NCBI RefSeq assembly: GCF_000308655.1
Contig: NZ_BAGC01000023.1
Span: 1-64,000, forward strand
Length of the DNA: 64,000 bases
DNA from: Nocardia niigatensis NBRC 100131
GTDB lineage: Bacteria; Actinomycetota; Actinomycetes; Mycobacteriales; Mycobacteriaceae
Direction of reading: 5' to 3'
The translations under genes and the position numbers were made by a program. Positions within the stretch are counted from its first letter, which is position 1; every line of letters begins with the position of its first letter. The notes under the pieces were generated by a model. The model ran no database searches. It had not been told where the DNA came from and saw only the letters and a list, made by a program, of their open reading frames with translations. Of this stretch, positions 24,178 through 34,160 are shown piece by piece.

Positions 24178-25322
24178 GCGAACAGGAGCGAAACACCATG
24201 GGGGACAACCCCACCGAACCCACCGATGAGCAGCTCGACGCCATGTCGCGGGACGAGCTGGTCAAGCTCGGAACCGAGCTCGACGGCGTCGACGTCGCCT
24301 ACCGCGCCCCGCGCTGGCCGGTCCCGGGTACCCGGGCCGAGAAGCGGGCCGAGCGCCGGGTGGCGCTGTGGTTCGGCATCTCCGCCCTCATGGGCGCCGC
24401 GCTGATCGGCGTCTACCTGTTCTGGCCCTGGGAATACAAGGGCCGGCACGAAGACGGCAACGCGATGTACACGCTGACCACCCCGCTGTACGGCCTCACC
24501 CTCGGCATCGCCGTGCTGGCCGTCGGCGTCGCGGTCGTGCTGATCCGCAAGCACTTCATCCCGGCCGAGATCTCCATCCAGGACCGCCACGACGGCACGT
24601 CCAAGGAGGTCGACCGCCGCACCCTGGTCGCGCAGCTGCAGGACGCCGCCGAGACCTCCACCCTGGGCCGCCGCAAGCTCATCACCCGCACCGCGGGCCT
24701 GGGCGTCGGCCTGCTGGGCGTCGGCGCGCTGTTCGTCTTCGTCGGCGGCATGATCAAGAACCCGTGGGCCAAGCGCGACAAGTCGCCGCTGTGGGTCTCG
24801 GGCTGGACCCCGGACTACCCGGGCGAGACCATCTACCTGCGTCGCGACACCGGCCGCCCCGAGGACATCGTCCTCGTCAAGCCGGAGGATCTGGACGCCG
24901 GCGCCATGGAGACCGTCTTCCCCTGGAAGGAATCCTGGCGCGGGGACGAGCACGCGACCCTGGAGTCGCTGCGCGGAATCCGCAACGCGGTCATGCTGAT
25001 CCGTCTGCGCCCGCACGACGCCGAGCACGCCATCAAGCGCAAGGGCCAGGAGAGCTTCAACTTCGGCGACTACTTCGCCTACTCGAAGATCTGCACCCAC
25101 CTCGGCTGCCCCACCTCGCTGTTCGAGCAGCAGACCAACCGGATCCTGTGCCCCTGCCACCAGTCGCAGTTCTCGGCGACCGAATGGGGTAAGCCGGTCT
25201 TCGGTCCCGCCGCGCGTGCGCTGCCGCAGCTGCCGATCACCGTCAACGCCGATGGCTACCTGGTCGCCCAGCACGACTTCATCGAGCCCCTCGGCCCGGC
25301 CTACTGGGAGCGTCGTTCATGA
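24174..25322 (+). CDS. qcrA: Rieske iron-sulfur subunit of the bcc complex
   Basis: This 382-residue protein is typical of the long actinobacterial QcrA. Three membrane helices are visible ([39 protein letters not shown], and [20 protein letters not shown]). The 2Fe-2S site reads CTHLGC near residue 306 and CPCHQSQF near residue 325. The ATG at 24174 is favoured because it couples to the qcrC stop (ATGA); an ATG at 24198 with AGGAG 10 nt upstream is a real alternative. It overlaps qcrB by ATGA. Confidence 0.97.
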   Translation: MSEQERNTMGDNPTEPTDEQLDAMSRDELVKLGTELDGVDVAYRAPRWPVPGTRAEKRAERRVALWFGISALMGAALIGVYLFWPWEYKGRHEDGNAMYTLTTPLYGLTLGIAVLAVGVAVVLIRKHFIPAEISIQDRHDGTSKEVDRRTLVAQLQDAAETSTLGRRKLITRTAGLGVGLLGVGALFVFVGGMIKNPWAKRDKSPLWVSGWTPDYPGETIYLRRDTGRPEDIVLVKPEDLDAGAMETVFPWKESWRGDEHATLESLRGIRNAVMLIRLRPHDAEHAIKRKGQESFNFGDYFAYSKICTHLGCPTSLFEQQTNRILCPCHQSQFSATEWGKPVFGPAARALPQLPITVNADGYLVAQHDFIEPLGPAYWERRS

Positions 25323-26938
25323 GCCCTAGCAAAGTGGCCGTCCAGGCCAACGAGATCGACGAGCGCTACCGCGTCGCGGCGTTCGCCAAGCGGTCGATCA
25401 ACAAGGTCTTCCCGACCCACTGGTCGTTCCTGCTCGGTGAGATCGCGCTGTACGCGTTCATCATCCTGCTGCTGTCGGGTATCTACCTGACGCTGTACTT
25501 CGACCCGTCCATGTCGGAGACCGTCTACCAGGGCGCCTACCAGCCCCTGCGCGGTGTCACCATGTCGCGTGCCTACGAGACCGCGCTGAACATCTCCTTC
25601 GAGGTGCGCGGCGGTCTGTTCGTGCGCCAGGTGCACCACTGGGCGGCGCTGCTGTTCGCGTCGTCGATCATCATCCACCTGTTCCGCATCTTCTTCACCG
25701 GCGCGTTCCGCAAGCCGCGTGAGGCCAACTGGGTGATCGGCTCGCTGCTGCTCATCCTGGCCATGTTCGAGGGCTTCTTCGGCTACTCGATCCCGGACGA
25801 CCTGCTGTCCGGCACCGGTCTGCGCGCCGCCTTCGGTGGTATCACCATGGGCATCCCGGTCATCGGCACCTGGATGCACTGGCTGATCTTCGGCGGTGAC
25901 TTCCCGGGCACGATCATCATTCCGCGTCTGTACATCGCGCACGTGCTGCTGCTGCCGGGCATCATCCTGGCGCTCATCGCCGCGCACGTCGCGCTGGTGT
26001 GGTACCAGAAGCACACCCAGTTCCCCGGACCGGGCCGCACCGAGAAGAACGTCGTCGGCGCTCGCATCATCCCGGTGTTCGCCGCCGACCAGGGCGCGTT
26101 CTTCGCCTTCACCCTGGGCGTCGTCGCCATCATGGGTGGCGTCTTCCAGATCAACCCGATCTGGAACCTGGGTCCCTACAACCCGTCTCAGGTCTCCGCG
26201 GGTTCGCAGCCGGACTTCTACATGATGTGGACCGACGGCATGGCGCGTCTCATGCCGCCGTGGGAGCTGTACCTGGGCCGCTACACGGTTCCGGCGCCGT
26301 TCTGGGTCGCGCTCATCATGGGCGCGGTGTTCGCTGTGCTGATCGCCTACCCGTGGATCGAGAAGCGCCTCACCGGCGACACCGCCCGCCACAACCTGCT
26401 GCAGCGTCCGCGCGACGTGCCGGTCCGCACCGCCATCGGTGCCATGGCCATCACGTTCTACATGGTGCTGACCCTGGCCTGTGTGAACGACATCCTGGCG
26501 CTGAAGTTCAACATCTCGCTGAACGCCACCACCTGGTTCTTCCGCATCGCCCTGCTGCTGGCCCCGCCGATCGCGTACTTCGTCGCGTACCGGTTCTGCA
26601 TCGGCCTGCAGCGCAGCGACCGCGCGGTGCTCGAGCACGGCGTGGAAACCGGTGTCATCAAGCGGCTTCCGCACGGTGAGTACATCGAGGTGCACCAGCC
26701 GCTGGGCCCGGTCGACTCGCACGGTCACCCGGTTCCGCTGGAGTACCAGGGCGCCCCGGTGCCCAAGAAGATGGTCAAGCTCGGTTCCGCCGGCAAGCCC
26801 GGCACCGGCTCCTTCCTGCGCGCCGACCCCGCGTCGGAGCAGGCGGAGAACGTGGCCATCGCCCACGAGGAAGAGCACAAGATGCTCGAGGTGCTGGCGG
26901 AGGCGCAGAACGCCGCTGCCGGCAAGCACGATCACTGA
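25319..26938 (+). CDS. qcrB: Cytochrome b subunit of the bcc complex
   Basis: This 539-residue polytopic protein keeps both heme b His pairs: [18 protein letters not shown], and [20 protein letters not shown], with about 14-residue spacing. The quinol-site motif reads PDFY near residue 298 in place of the PEWY of other bacteria, as expected in actinobacteria. A hydrophilic C-terminal extension of about 120 residues follows the last helix, also a lineage trait. It oxidises menaquinol and is the target of Q203-type inhibitors in mycobacteria. A strong terminator closes the operon. Confidence 0.97.
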   Translation: MSPSKVAVQANEIDERYRVAAFAKRSINKVFPTHWSFLLGEIALYAFIILLLSGIYLTLYFDPSMSETVYQGAYQPLRGVTMSRAYETALNISFEVRGGLFVRQVHHWAALLFASSIIIHLFRIFFTGAFRKPREANWVIGSLLLILAMFEGFFGYSIPDDLLSGTGLRAAFGGITMGIPVIGTWMHWLIFGGDFPGTIIIPRLYIAHVLLLPGIILALIAAHVALVWYQKHTQFPGPGRTEKNVVGARIIPVFAADQGAFFAFTLGVVAIMGGVFQINPIWNLGPYNPSQVSAGSQPDFYMMWTDGMARLMPPWELYLGRYTVPAPFWVALIMGAVFAVLIAYPWIEKRLTGDTARHNLLQRPRDVPVRTAIGAMAITFYMVLTLACVNDILALKFNISLNATTWFFRIALLLAPPIAYFVAYRFCIGLQRSDRAVLEHGVETGVIKRLPHGEYIEVHQPLGPVDSHGHPVPLEYQGAPVPKKMVKLGSAGKPGTGSFLRADPASEQAENVAIAHEEEHKMLEVLAEAQNAAAGKHDH

Positions 26939-26955
26939 TCGTCACACCGTCACAC

Positions 26956-26993
26956 GGGAAGGCCCCGAGTCGAATTCGACTCGGGGCCTTCCC
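26956..26993 (+). terminator. Intrinsic terminator of ctaE-qcrCAB
   Basis: This is a perfect 19-bp palindrome arm (GGGAAGGCCCCGAGTCGAA and its complement) followed by CGTTT. It sits 18 nt after the qcrB stop. Confidence 0.9.
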
Positions 26994-27053
26994 CGTTTCC
27001 GGGACTCCGCCGATCGGGTGACAAGGTGACCGGGACCTGTTAGCTTCCGAATC

Positions 27054-28013
27054 ATGGCTGTCCAGCCGGATCGACGGGCGGTCGCCCGGCCCGCGGTGGC
27101 GACCCGCTACGCGGTGGAGACCGGTCGGGCACAGGGGATTCCGGTCTCGGCGTGCCTGGCCGGGACCGGGCTGCGTGGCGGCGATCTGGAAGAACCCGGC
27201 GCACAGGTGCGGTCGGGGCAGGAACTGCGGGTCATCCGGAATCTGATCGCGCACGGGGGAGACGCGGCCGAACTGGGAGCCGCGACCGGGCGGCGGTACA
27301 CACTCGGCGGCGCGGGGATCGTCGGCTACGCCATGGTGACGAGTCCGACCGTGGGGGACGCGATCCGGCTGCTACCGAGGTATTTCGCGGTGACCTCGGT
27401 GCGATTCGGGCCCTCGTTCATCGAGACCCGGGCCGGATTGGCGGTCGAAGCCGGGGACGGGGAGGTGCGCGGCGAAGCACGGGCCTTCCTGCTGACTCGC
27501 GATCTGACGGCCGCGTTCACGCTGGTCTCGGCGCTGGTCTCGGCCGGCGGCGGGACGCTCACCCTCGAATTCGAGCCGGGGCGAGGCGCATTCACCGTGC
27601 CGCCCGAGGCGCTCGGCCGGCCCGCCGCCCCACCCGACGCGCACACCGGAGCGCAGTGCATTCAGCAGTGCGAGCTGGCGCTGGACCGGCGGCACCGGCA
27701 CACCGGCCCGGCAGCACAGGTTCGCCGAGTGCTCCTGCGGACGCCCGCGATCACGCCGTCACTCGCCGAGGTCGCCCGCGAGCTCGCGCTCTCCGAACGC
27801 GGACTGCACCGCCGACTCGCCGACCAGCACATCAGCTTTCGCAGCCTGGTCGACCAGATCCGGCAGCAGCTCGCCGCCGAACTGCTCGACCTCGGAATCG
27901 CCGGCGAAACCGTCACCCGCATGGTCGGCTCACCCGCCCAGCCCGTTTTCGGTCCCGGCTACCCGCGACGCCCGGGCACCCGGCCCGGCCGCGCTCACGA
28001 CATCCCGCGCTGA
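27054..28013 (+). CDS. AraC-family regulator with Arabinose_bd-type N-terminal domain
   Basis: This 319-residue protein starts with a sensor domain of the type found in OruR/ArgR-like AraC regulators (GIPVSACLAGTGL, then GYAMVTSPTVGDAIRLLPRY). The C-terminal AraC HTH begins normally (SLAEVARELALSERGLHRRL). The second HTH is odd: where members read LGYS-P-F-RAF-RW-G-TPG, this one reads VGSPAQPVFGPGYPRRPGTR, losing the hydrophobic pattern. DNA binding may be weakened. TAGCTT ends 7 nt before the ATG, so the transcript may be leaderless. The target genes are unknown. Confidence 0.8.
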   Translation: MAVQPDRRAVARPAVATRYAVETGRAQGIPVSACLAGTGLRGGDLEEPGAQVRSGQELRVIRNLIAHGGDAAELGAATGRRYTLGGAGIVGYAMVTSPTVGDAIRLLPRYFAVTSVRFGPSFIETRAGLAVEAGDGEVRGEARAFLLTRDLTAAFTLVSALVSAGGGTLTLEFEPGRGAFTVPPEALGRPAAPPDAHTGAQCIQQCELALDRRHRHTGPAAQVRRVLLRTPAITPSLAEVARELALSERGLHRRLADQHISFRSLVDQIRQQLAAELLDLGIAGETVTRMVGSPAQPVFGPGYPRRPGTRPGRAHDIPR

Positions 28014-28019
28014 CGGTCG

Positions 28020-28640
28020 CTAACCCTGCGGCGCAGCCGGATTCGGCCTGGTCCACACCAGCGAGAACCGCCACAGGATGTGGCGTCGGTAGCGCACGCC
28101 CGGCAGGATTTCCGCGGCCGTCCGCCTCGTCTCGGCATAGGTTTGCGGCGGCGGCCAGACCACCGGGGAAGGGTGAGCCCACTGGGAGCGGAACAGCCGA
28201 TCCTTGAAACTGGTGAGGAGGGCGGCGGCCTCCCAGGACAGATCGGCCGGAAAGTCGTTGCGCGCCATGCCCACGACCGCCAGGGTTCCGCCCGGTCGCA
28301 GCAGCTCCCGCATCCGGGTGAGAGCCTTGACGGTGTCCATGTGGTGCAGGGCGGCGATGGACACGATCCCGTCGAACGACTCCGGTTCGAAGGGGTACTC
28401 GAGGAAATCCGCCTGCAGATAGGTGATCTCGTCCGGCCCGGACTGGTCCCGGGCCAGCTCGATACTCCGCGCATCGGGATCGATTCCGGTCACCGCGGCC
28501 CCACCCAGCCGAATCCGCCTGGCCAGCATGCCTTCCCCGCACCCGACGTCCAGCACGTCCTTCGCCCCCGTGACCGCTTCGGCCAGCAACGGGTGGTACT
28601 CGATGTTGTGATTCCAGCGCTCGGCATCTGGCACATACAT
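28020..28640 (-). CDS. Class I SAM-dependent methyltransferase
   Basis: This 206-residue protein has the Rossmann-type SAM site DVLDVGCGEGMLARRIR near residue 28, VTGIDPDARSIELA with the ribose-binding Asp, and IVSIAALHHMDTVKALTRMR then LLRPGGTLAVVGM, typical of Methyltransf_11 enzymes. The ATG at 28640 starts MYVPDAERWNHNIEYH; the 24-codon extension to 28712 reads as intergenic. It is convergent with the AraC gene (6-bp gap). The methyl acceptor is unknown. The 211 bp to the next gene hold no feature I can name. Confidence 0.85.
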   Translation of the reverse strand: MYVPDAERWNHNIEYHPLLAEAVTGAKDVLDVGCGEGMLARRIRLGGAAVTGIDPDARSIELARDQSGPDEITYLQADFLEYPFEPESFDGIVSIAALHHMDTVKALTRMRELLRPGGTLAVVGMARNDFPADLSWEAAALLTSFKDRLFRSQWAHPSPVVWPPPQTYAETRRTAAEILPGVRYRRHILWRFSLVWTRPNPAAPQG

Positions 28641-28851
28641 CCCGCCATTCTGACAGCGCGCCGCTGCTGCCACCCGCACGTTCCGGTCGGCCACTCGCCG
28701 GACACCTCCCACGCTGGTTCATCCGATCGGCGGCCCGGACCGGACTGTTCGCACGAAAACCCTGACCGCATCGGCCGATCGGGGCCTTCGCCAAATCGAT
28801 ACGGGGACTGCGTCTCTGATCCGGCACGCGGAAACGTGACCAGTTCGATCG

Positions 28852-30636
28852 TCACGTCGACGGGGACTGATCCGGGGTGGTGATGTGCGAGGCGGCTTCG
28901 GCCCGGGTTACCCAGTCGAGCCAGGGGCCCGCGCCGAGGCGGGGTTCGTGGTAGCCGTCGGTGGTGCGGACGATGCGGGTGCCGGGTTGCTCGAGCCAGC
29001 GGACCAGCAGGCCCGCCTCCTCCGGAAGTGCGCCGCGCAGTGGGGGATAGGCGGGGTGCTCTCCGGGGGCCGAGAGCAGGGGTGGGATCACGGTTTCGGC
29101 AGAGGCGGCGAGGCGGTCGACCACCGCCATGGGGGAGATGCCGCGCACGGCGGTGCCGGCGGCGGCGAGGCGGGCATGGCGGATGATCGCGAACTGCCAG
29201 CCACCCGCACCGTCGGGGTGAGCGGCAATCAGTTCCGGGATGGCGGCCAGCGCGGTCAGACGCTGGGTGCGGCGCAGGGCGCGGATCACCGTCACAGTGC
29301 GATCTCGCAGCCGGGCTGCGGCCTCGAAATGTTCTGCGGTGGACAGGGATTCGAGCCGCGCCGCAATGCTGTGCAGCAGGGTGTCGTCGGCGCCGGCGAA
29401 CAGGGCGCGAACAGTGGCCGGAGCGCGTTCGTACTCCTCTATATAGAGCGGTCCGTTCTCGGCGCCCGCCGGGCAACCGCCGACCACCGCCGGCGGGCAA
29501 TCGTGGCGGCCGGTGCGCGGGATGCGGGTGGTGCACGTCCGCAAGCCCGACTGCTCGGCGACGGTGGCGGCGATCTCCAGGGCGTCGGCGCGGGAGGTGA
29601 ACGGGCCCAACGCGTCCCGGGTGGGCGTGCGGGAGACGGCGAAGCGGGGGAACGGCTCGTCGGTGAGCGTCAGCCACCAGGCTCGCTGCGGGAATTTCGA
29701 GCGCCGGTTGTAAGGCGGGGTGTGGGCGAGCAGCAGCCGCAGCTCCCGCACCCCGGCTTCCAGACCGTGTGAGCACTCGACGTGATCGACCCGCGTGGCC
29801 AGCTGCACCATCTCGCGCATGCGCGGTCGGGTGTCGGAACCGGTGAAGTAATTGCGAACGCGGCGGCGCAGATTCAACGCCGTCCCGATATAGAGGACTT
29901 CGTCCGACGGTCCCCGGAACAGGTAAACACCCGGCGTGGCCGGAAGATCCGCCGCCATCACACGTTTCGCACGCTGGCGGCGCGTCACCTCGGGAAGATA
30001 GTCGAGCAGCTCGGTGAGACTGTGCACCCCCTGGTTGCCGACCCGGGCGATGAGCGCGTGCAGCACGTCCACCGTCGCGCGGGCGTCGTCGAGCGCGCGG
30101 TGCGTGGGGCGGGTCTCGGCGCCCAGCAGCTGCGCCAGGTACCAGAGTTTGGCCGAGGGCGCCTCGTCCTTGGGCAGCACCCGCCGCGCGAGCTGGACGG
30201 TGCACACGATCTGGAAAGCCGGCCACGGCACTTCGCACTTCGCGGCGGCGGCCTTCAGGAAGCCCGTGTCGAAGCGGGCGTTGTGGGCGACCAGCACGGC
30301 TCCGCGCGCGAACTCCAGGAACCCCGGCAGCACCTGCTCGATGCGCGGGGCGTCCACCACCATGGCGGTCGTGATGCCGGTGATCTGCACGATCTGCGGC
30401 GGGATCGCGCAGCCGGGGTTCACCAGGGTCGCGAACTCGCCGAGCACCTCGCCGCCGCGTACCTTCACCGCCCCGATCTCGGTGATCGAGTCGCCCTCGG
30501 GGCTGGTGCCGGTCGTCTCCAGGTCCACGACCACGAACGTTGTGTCATAGAGCGGGGTTTCGAGCTCGTCGAAGGCCAGCTGTCCGGACACGGAGGGGAA
30601 GCCTAGGCGCAGGGTCCGACAACTTCGCCCGGTCAC
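28852..30636 (-). CDS. DnaQ-like exonuclease fused to a UvrC-like GIY-YIG region (Rv2191 type)
   Basis: This 594-residue protein has an N-terminal DEDD 3'-5' exonuclease domain ([20 protein letters not shown] near residue 33, [29 protein letters not shown] near residue 178). A GIY-YIG nuclease-like domain follows ([20 protein letters not shown] then [14 protein letters not shown] near residues 230-268), then a UvrC-like C-terminal part. This is the architecture of Rv2191, a probable DNA repair or proofreading nuclease. The start is uncertain: GTG 30636 gives the longest form, and GTG 30591 ([10 protein letters not shown]) is a plausible alternative. Neither has a clear ribosome binding site. 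Confidence 0.88.
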   Translation of the reverse strand: MTGRSCRTLRLGFPSVSGQLAFDELETPLYDTTFVVVDLETTGTSPEGDSITEIGAVKVRGGEVLGEFATLVNPGCAIPPQIVQITGITTAMVVDAPRIEQVLPGFLEFARGAVLVAHNARFDTGFLKAAAAKCEVPWPAFQIVCTVQLARRVLPKDEAPSAKLWYLAQLLGAETRPTHRALDDARATVDVLHALIARVGNQGVHSLTELLDYLPEVTRRQRAKRVMAADLPATPGVYLFRGPSDEVLYIGTALNLRRRVRNYFTGSDTRPRMREMVQLATRVDHVECSHGLEAGVRELRLLLAHTPPYNRRSKFPQRAWWLTLTDEPFPRFAVSRTPTRDALGPFTSRADALEIAATVAEQSGLRTCTTRIPRTGRHDCPPAVVGGCPAGAENGPLYIEEYERAPATVRALFAGADDTLLHSIAARLESLSTAEHFEAAARLRDRTVTVIRALRRTQRLTALAAIPELIAAHPDGAGGWQFAIIRHARLAAAGTAVRGISPMAVVDRLAASAETVIPPLLSAPGEHPAYPPLRGALPEEAGLLVRWLEQPGTRIVRTTDGYHEPRLGAGPWLDWVTRAEAASHITTPDQSPST

Positions 30637-31073
30637 GGCCGGGAGGAAGCGGCTCGAGGTGACCTGGGGAATATCGGTATTTGTGGCGGAGATTCTCGAG
30701 ATGAAATCCCCGAATTGCCGAAATATGCCAGATTGTGGCCAGGGTCACAATTATTCGGAAAATGGATCAATTTTGAGGAAGGGGGTGGTTGGTTCGGATC
30801 GGGTTCCGGCGTGTGCTGTGCCGCTGTCCTGCGGTCGGGCGTGTCGGATGGGTGTGTCGCAATCGCCCTGGTCGGGGGCCGTGGCTCCTACCTCGTGTTA
30901 TGCGGAATTCGTCGAGGTCGGAAGGGCCTCCGGCGGCCACGGGCTACTCGCCGGTAGCTACTGGAACGCTCTTCGGAAAATGGCCGTTGTTATCTTTTCG
31001 TGATTGCTGTGACGTTTGTCGCACCGAAATAGGGCTGCGTAACAATTTCGAGTCATGCATCGGCTGTCCCGGC
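30637..31073. other. Intergenic stretch without a gene, with nested hairpins
   Basis: I see no coding region. Positions 30660-30790 are AT-rich compared with the rest of the window. Positions 30879-30958 can fold into a two-tier stem (CCGTGGC/GCCACGG at 30879 and 30936; ACCTCG/CGAGGT at 30890 and 30913) followed by the hairpin GCTAC-N6-GTAGC (30943-30958). This lies upstream of the promoter of the NlpC/P60 gene, so it is not part of its leader. It may be a small RNA or chance. Confidence 0.35.
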
Positions 31074-31116
31074 TTTACAAAGCACCGTTATGTACTCGTA
31101 ATCTTCCTGAGACCTT
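31074..31116 (+). promoter_or_regulatory. Promoter of the small NlpC/P60 gene with shared 21-nt element
   Basis: TTTACA (31074-31079) and TAATCT (31099-31104) are separated by 19 nt. The segment TCGTAATCTTCCTGAGACCTT (31096-31116) recurs with 18 of 21 matches in front of ripC at 31914-31934. Confidence 0.5.
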
Positions 31117-31174
31117 GCGGAGTCCGACGCACCACCGGGTGCGGCGTCGCAAGGCAGATTGGAAGTACCTCATC

Positions 31175-31801
31175 ATGGCGACCACCACCGTGAAGCGACA
31201 GGCCCGGGGCATGCAGCGCACTGCGCGTCGTGCCGCTGCGGCCGGTGCCGTCGGCGCTGCCACGCTGAGCGCGCTGCTGCTGCCCGCGACTCCCGCCTCC
31301 GCCCAGCCGGTGAACACCCCGGTCGGCACCATCGACGTGCCCGACCAGATCCAGCTCCCCGCCGGCATTCCGGGCCTCCCGGAATCCCTGCCGGTGAACA
31401 TCCCCGCCCTCCCGGGCATCACCATCCCGGGCGTCCCGGCGGCCCCCGGCCCGCAGGCCGGCCCGCACCAGATCGCGGTCGACGCCGCCATGAGCCGCAT
31501 CGGCGACCCGTACGTGTACGGTGCCGCCGGCCCGAACGCCTTCGACTGCTCCGGACTGGTGCAGTGGTCCTACGCGCAGGCTGGAGTCAGCCTGCCGCGC
31601 ACCAGCTATGAGCAGCTCAATGCCGGCAGCCCGGTCTCGTTCAACGACCTGGAGCCCGGTGACGTGGTGTCGTTCTACGGCGGCAGCCACTCCGGCATCT
31701 ACATCGGCGACGGCAATGTGGTGCACGCGTCCACCTCCGGTCAGCCGGTGAAGGTCGCCCCGATTTCCTCCATGCCGTTCACGGGCGCGCGCCGCATCTG
31801 A
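31175..31801 (+). CDS. Secreted NlpC/P60 peptidoglycan endopeptidase (small)
   Basis: This 208-residue protein has a signal peptide (basic RTARRAAAAG, then AVGAATLSALLLPATPASAQ), a Pro-rich linker (LPAGIPGLPESLPVNIPALP) and a C-terminal NlpC/P60 domain. Catalytic Cys lies in AFDCSGLVQWSY near residue 124, with His in GSHSGIYIGDGNVVHAST. It should cleave D-Glu/mDAP bonds in peptidoglycan stems, as RipA/RipB do. The ATG at 31175 follows GGAAG; the longer frame lacks a signal. With ripC just downstream it forms a pair of wall hydrolases with alike promoters. Confidence 0.92.
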   Translation: MATTTVKRQARGMQRTARRAAAAGAVGAATLSALLLPATPASAQPVNTPVGTIDVPDQIQLPAGIPGLPESLPVNIPALPGITIPGVPAAPGPQAGPHQIAVDAAMSRIGDPYVYGAAGPNAFDCSGLVQWSYAQAGVSLPRTSYEQLNAGSPVSFNDLEPGDVVSFYGGSHSGIYIGDGNVVHASTSGQPVKVAPISSMPFTGARRI

Positions 31802-31814
31802 TTCGCCGCTTGAC

Positions 31815-31830
31815 CGGGGAGCCTTCCCCG
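31815..31830 (+). terminator. Short hairpin after the small NlpC/P60 gene
   Basis: CGGGGA and TCCCCG form a 6-bp stem with a 4-nt loop, 13 nt after the stop. It is weak. Confidence 0.4.
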
Positions 31831-31892
31831 TAGCCGACCGCGGGCGGCCGACCTGCGGAAGAGGCGGTGACCGTGATGATTCCGTGGCCTGC

Positions 31893-31934
31893 TGGACACA
31901 ACCGGTCGCCGTTTCGTAATCTTATCGAGACCTT
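31893..31934 (+). promoter_or_regulatory. ripC promoter with shared 21-nt element
   Basis: TGGACA (31893-31898) and TAATCT (31917-31922) are 18 nt apart. TCGTAATCTTATCGAGACCTT (31914-31934) matches the element before the preceding NlpC/P60 gene. Confidence 0.5.
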
Positions 31935-31974
31935 CTGAACCGGCTCGGGGTAAGAGAACGGGACGACACCAACG

Positions 31975-33063
31975 GTGGCAGCGCAGCAGCGACCTCATCG
32001 GACACACAGTCAGCGAACCAGGCGACTGGTGGGTGGAGCCCTCACAGTAGGCGCACTCATGGTCGGCACCTCCGGCACGCTGGGCATCGGACCCGCGACA
32101 GCCGATCCGGCCTCCGCACCGGCATCTGCTGGGGAAGCAGTGCAGCGGCTCATCGATCTGTCGCGGCAGTCCGAACAGCTCAATCAGCAGGCGCTCGACG
32201 CGCAGGCCGATCTGGATACCAAGGCCGCCGCGGCCGGCGTGGCCGACCAGCGGGCCGCCGACGCGGCCGCCACCCTGGACGCGGCCAAGGCGGAAATCCG
32301 GCGCTACCAACCGGTCATCGATCGGGCCGCGACCTCCGCGCTGCTCGGCAGCCGCACCAACCGGCTGACATCGCTACTGGTCAGCAATTCGCCACAGCAG
32401 CTGCTCGACCAGATGTCCATCGTGGACTTCGTGGGCGCGCGCACCAATGATCAACTGGGCCAGTATCAGCGGGCCACCGACGCGGCCTCGGTCGCCGAGG
32501 CCGCCGCCCGCGCCGCCGCCGACACCGCGCGCGCCGCCAGCGCCGCCGCCGACGCGGTCCGCACCGACCTCGAATCCAAACGTGCTGCGCTGCAAGGATC
32601 CATGGCCCAGGTGATCGCCGCGTGGGGTCAGCTCTCCGCCGGTGACAAGTCCGCGCTCGCGGGCTCCATGTTCCCGCCCGGCTTCGATCGCGACAGCCTG
32701 CTCCGCGGTCTGGTGCCCGGTTCCGGAACCAGCGCGCTGGCCGCAGGTCTCACCCGCGTCGGCGATCCCTATGTCTGGGGCGCCACCGGTCCCGACCAGT
32801 TCGACTGCTCCGGCCTGGTGCAGTGGGCGTTCCGCCAGGTCGGCAAGAGTGTGCCGCGCACCAGCCAGCAGCAGTCCAGCTACGGCACGCCGGTCGACGC
32901 GAAGGACCTCCAACCCGGCGACGTCGTCTTCTTCTACTCTGACATCTCGCATGTGGGCATCTACGCCGGCAACGGATTGATGCTGCACGCTTCGACTTTC
33001 GGCGTTCCCGTGCAGGTCGCGCCGATGAGCTCCACACCGTTCCATTCGGCGCGCCGGTTCTGA
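31975..33063 (+). CDS. ripC: NlpC/P60 peptidoglycan endopeptidase with coiled-coil, RipC type
   Basis: This 362-residue protein has a signal (RRLVGGALTVGALMVGTSGT) followed by a long Ala/Gln-rich coiled coil at about residues 45-215 (LIDLSRQSEQLNQQALDAQA and similar), then the NlpC/P60 domain with Cys in FDCSGLVQWAF near residue 277 and His in SHVGIYAGNGLMLHAS. Domain order and position next to the Rv2191-, Rv2189c- and pimB-like genes match Rv2190c (RipC), whose coiled coil is controlled by FtsEX in mycobacteria. Start at GTG 31975; no strong ribosome binding site is seen. Confidence 0.92.
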   Translation: MAAQQRPHRTHSQRTRRLVGGALTVGALMVGTSGTLGIGPATADPASAPASAGEAVQRLIDLSRQSEQLNQQALDAQADLDTKAAAAGVADQRAADAAATLDAAKAEIRRYQPVIDRAATSALLGSRTNRLTSLLVSNSPQQLLDQMSIVDFVGARTNDQLGQYQRATDAASVAEAAARAAADTARAASAAADAVRTDLESKRAALQGSMAQVIAAWGQLSAGDKSALAGSMFPPGFDRDSLLRGLVPGSGTSALAAGLTRVGDPYVWGATGPDQFDCSGLVQWAFRQVGKSVPRTSQQQSSYGTPVDAKDLQPGDVVFFYSDISHVGIYAGNGLMLHASTFGVPVQVAPMSSTPFHSARRF

Positions 33064-33099
33064 CCTCCGCGGACCGCGCATGATCACGACGAGGTGGCG

Positions 33100-34110
33100 A
33101 TGAGCGCTCTGCGGCAGGTGCACGGCTGGCTCGCGGCCCGGCGGCGGTTCCAGTTCGTCGCCACCCTGGTGATGGTCAGCGCGCTGACCGCGGCCTGCGG
33201 GGCGCTGCTCATGTTGCCGAACTCGGTGCTGCCCAAGCTGCGCGCGGTGGCGCCGGGGCAGGATTCGAGCCAGGTCACGCCCACCGATCCGCAGGTGCCG
33301 CAGGTGAAACGGACCATGGAGGGCTACGGCAAGGTCGTCGCCGAGACCGCTTCCACCGGGCCGGATCGCACCGGCATCGTGCTCGGTCATTCCGGGCAGC
33401 AGGCCGATATCGATGTGCTGGCAGGCGAACTCGCGGCAAGCACCACGGCGGTCACCGCGCTGTGGGGTGCGGACTGGAATCAGGCGCCCGTCGTCGTGGT
33501 GGCGTCCAGCACGTCGGAGTTCGCGGCGCTCACCCATGTCGTCGGTGACGTGCCCGCCGAGGTCGCGGCCTCGACCGTCGCCGATCCCTTCCGTCCCGGC
33601 GCCCAACTGACCGGGCAGCGCGTGGTTTTCGGCCCCGACGCCGGCCGCCGCCTCGGCGCCGACGCCCTGCGCTCGGTGCTGCGTCACGAACTCACCCACA
33701 TGGCGACCCGCGCGGTCACCGTCGACGGCTCCCCGATGTGGATGCTCGAGGGCTTCGCCGAATACTCGGCCCACCGCGACCTGCGCCACCCCATCGCCCA
33801 GATCGCCCCCACCCTCACCGCCCGCGCCCACGCCGGCGACCTGCCCGCCGACCTTCCGCCCGACGCCATGTTCGAGCCGACCAGCGGCAACGCCTCCCTG
33901 GCCTACGAACAGGGCTGGTCCGCCTGCGCTTTCATCGCCGACCGCTACGGCGACGCGAAACTCATCACCCTCTACCGGCAGCTCGCATCGGGCCCGAAGG
34001 ACCGCACCGCGATCGAGACTGCCCTGCGCACGACCCTCGGCGTCGGCTATGCCGACTTCATCACCGACTGGCGTACCTGGCTGACCACCCGCACGGCCGA
34101 GGGCGCATAA
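33100..34110 (+). CDS. Membrane-anchored HExxH metallopeptidase-like protein (Rv2189c type)
   Basis: This 336-residue protein has one N-terminal membrane helix (FVATLVMVSALTAACGALLM) and an extracytoplasmic domain with the zinc motif RHELTHMATRA near residue 200 and the downstream glutamate segment MLEGFAEYSAH about 20 residues later. This is the gluzincin layout. AACG in the helix resembles a lipobox, so a lipoprotein is possible. It follows ripC by 36 bp, as Rv2189c follows Rv2190c, which suggests a role in wall remodelling. ATG 33100 is preferred to GTG 33094 because GAGG lies too close to the latter. Confidence 0.82.
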   Translation: MSALRQVHGWLAARRRFQFVATLVMVSALTAACGALLMLPNSVLPKLRAVAPGQDSSQVTPTDPQVPQVKRTMEGYGKVVAETASTGPDRTGIVLGHSGQQADIDVLAGELAASTTAVTALWGADWNQAPVVVVASSTSEFAALTHVVGDVPAEVAASTVADPFRPGAQLTGQRVVFGPDAGRRLGADALRSVLRHELTHMATRAVTVDGSPMWMLEGFAEYSAHRDLRHPIAQIAPTLTARAHAGDLPADLPPDAMFEPTSGNASLAYEQGWSACAFIADRYGDAKLITLYRQLASGPKDRTAIETALRTTLGVGYADFITDWRTWLTTRTAEGA

Positions 34111-34160
34111 CTCGGGGGTGCGAGGTTTCGGGGCGGGGGGAGCGCGAGCGCTGGGTGCAG

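Noticed and set aside
25301..26935. 544-residue frame antisense to qcrB
   Set aside because: qcrB has all cytochrome b signatures; the antisense frame is low-complexity and lacks a ribosome binding site.
30659..31003. 114-residue frame in the gap before the NlpC/P60 gene
   Set aside because: There is no family likeness, irregular codon use and no ribosome binding site.
30637..31174. ydaO (c-di-AMP) riboswitch upstream of the NlpC/P60 gene
   Set aside because: Such switches precede some actinobacterial wall hydrolase genes, but I could not find the core elements (for example a GGGGTGAAT-like segment), and the inferred promoter lies downstream.
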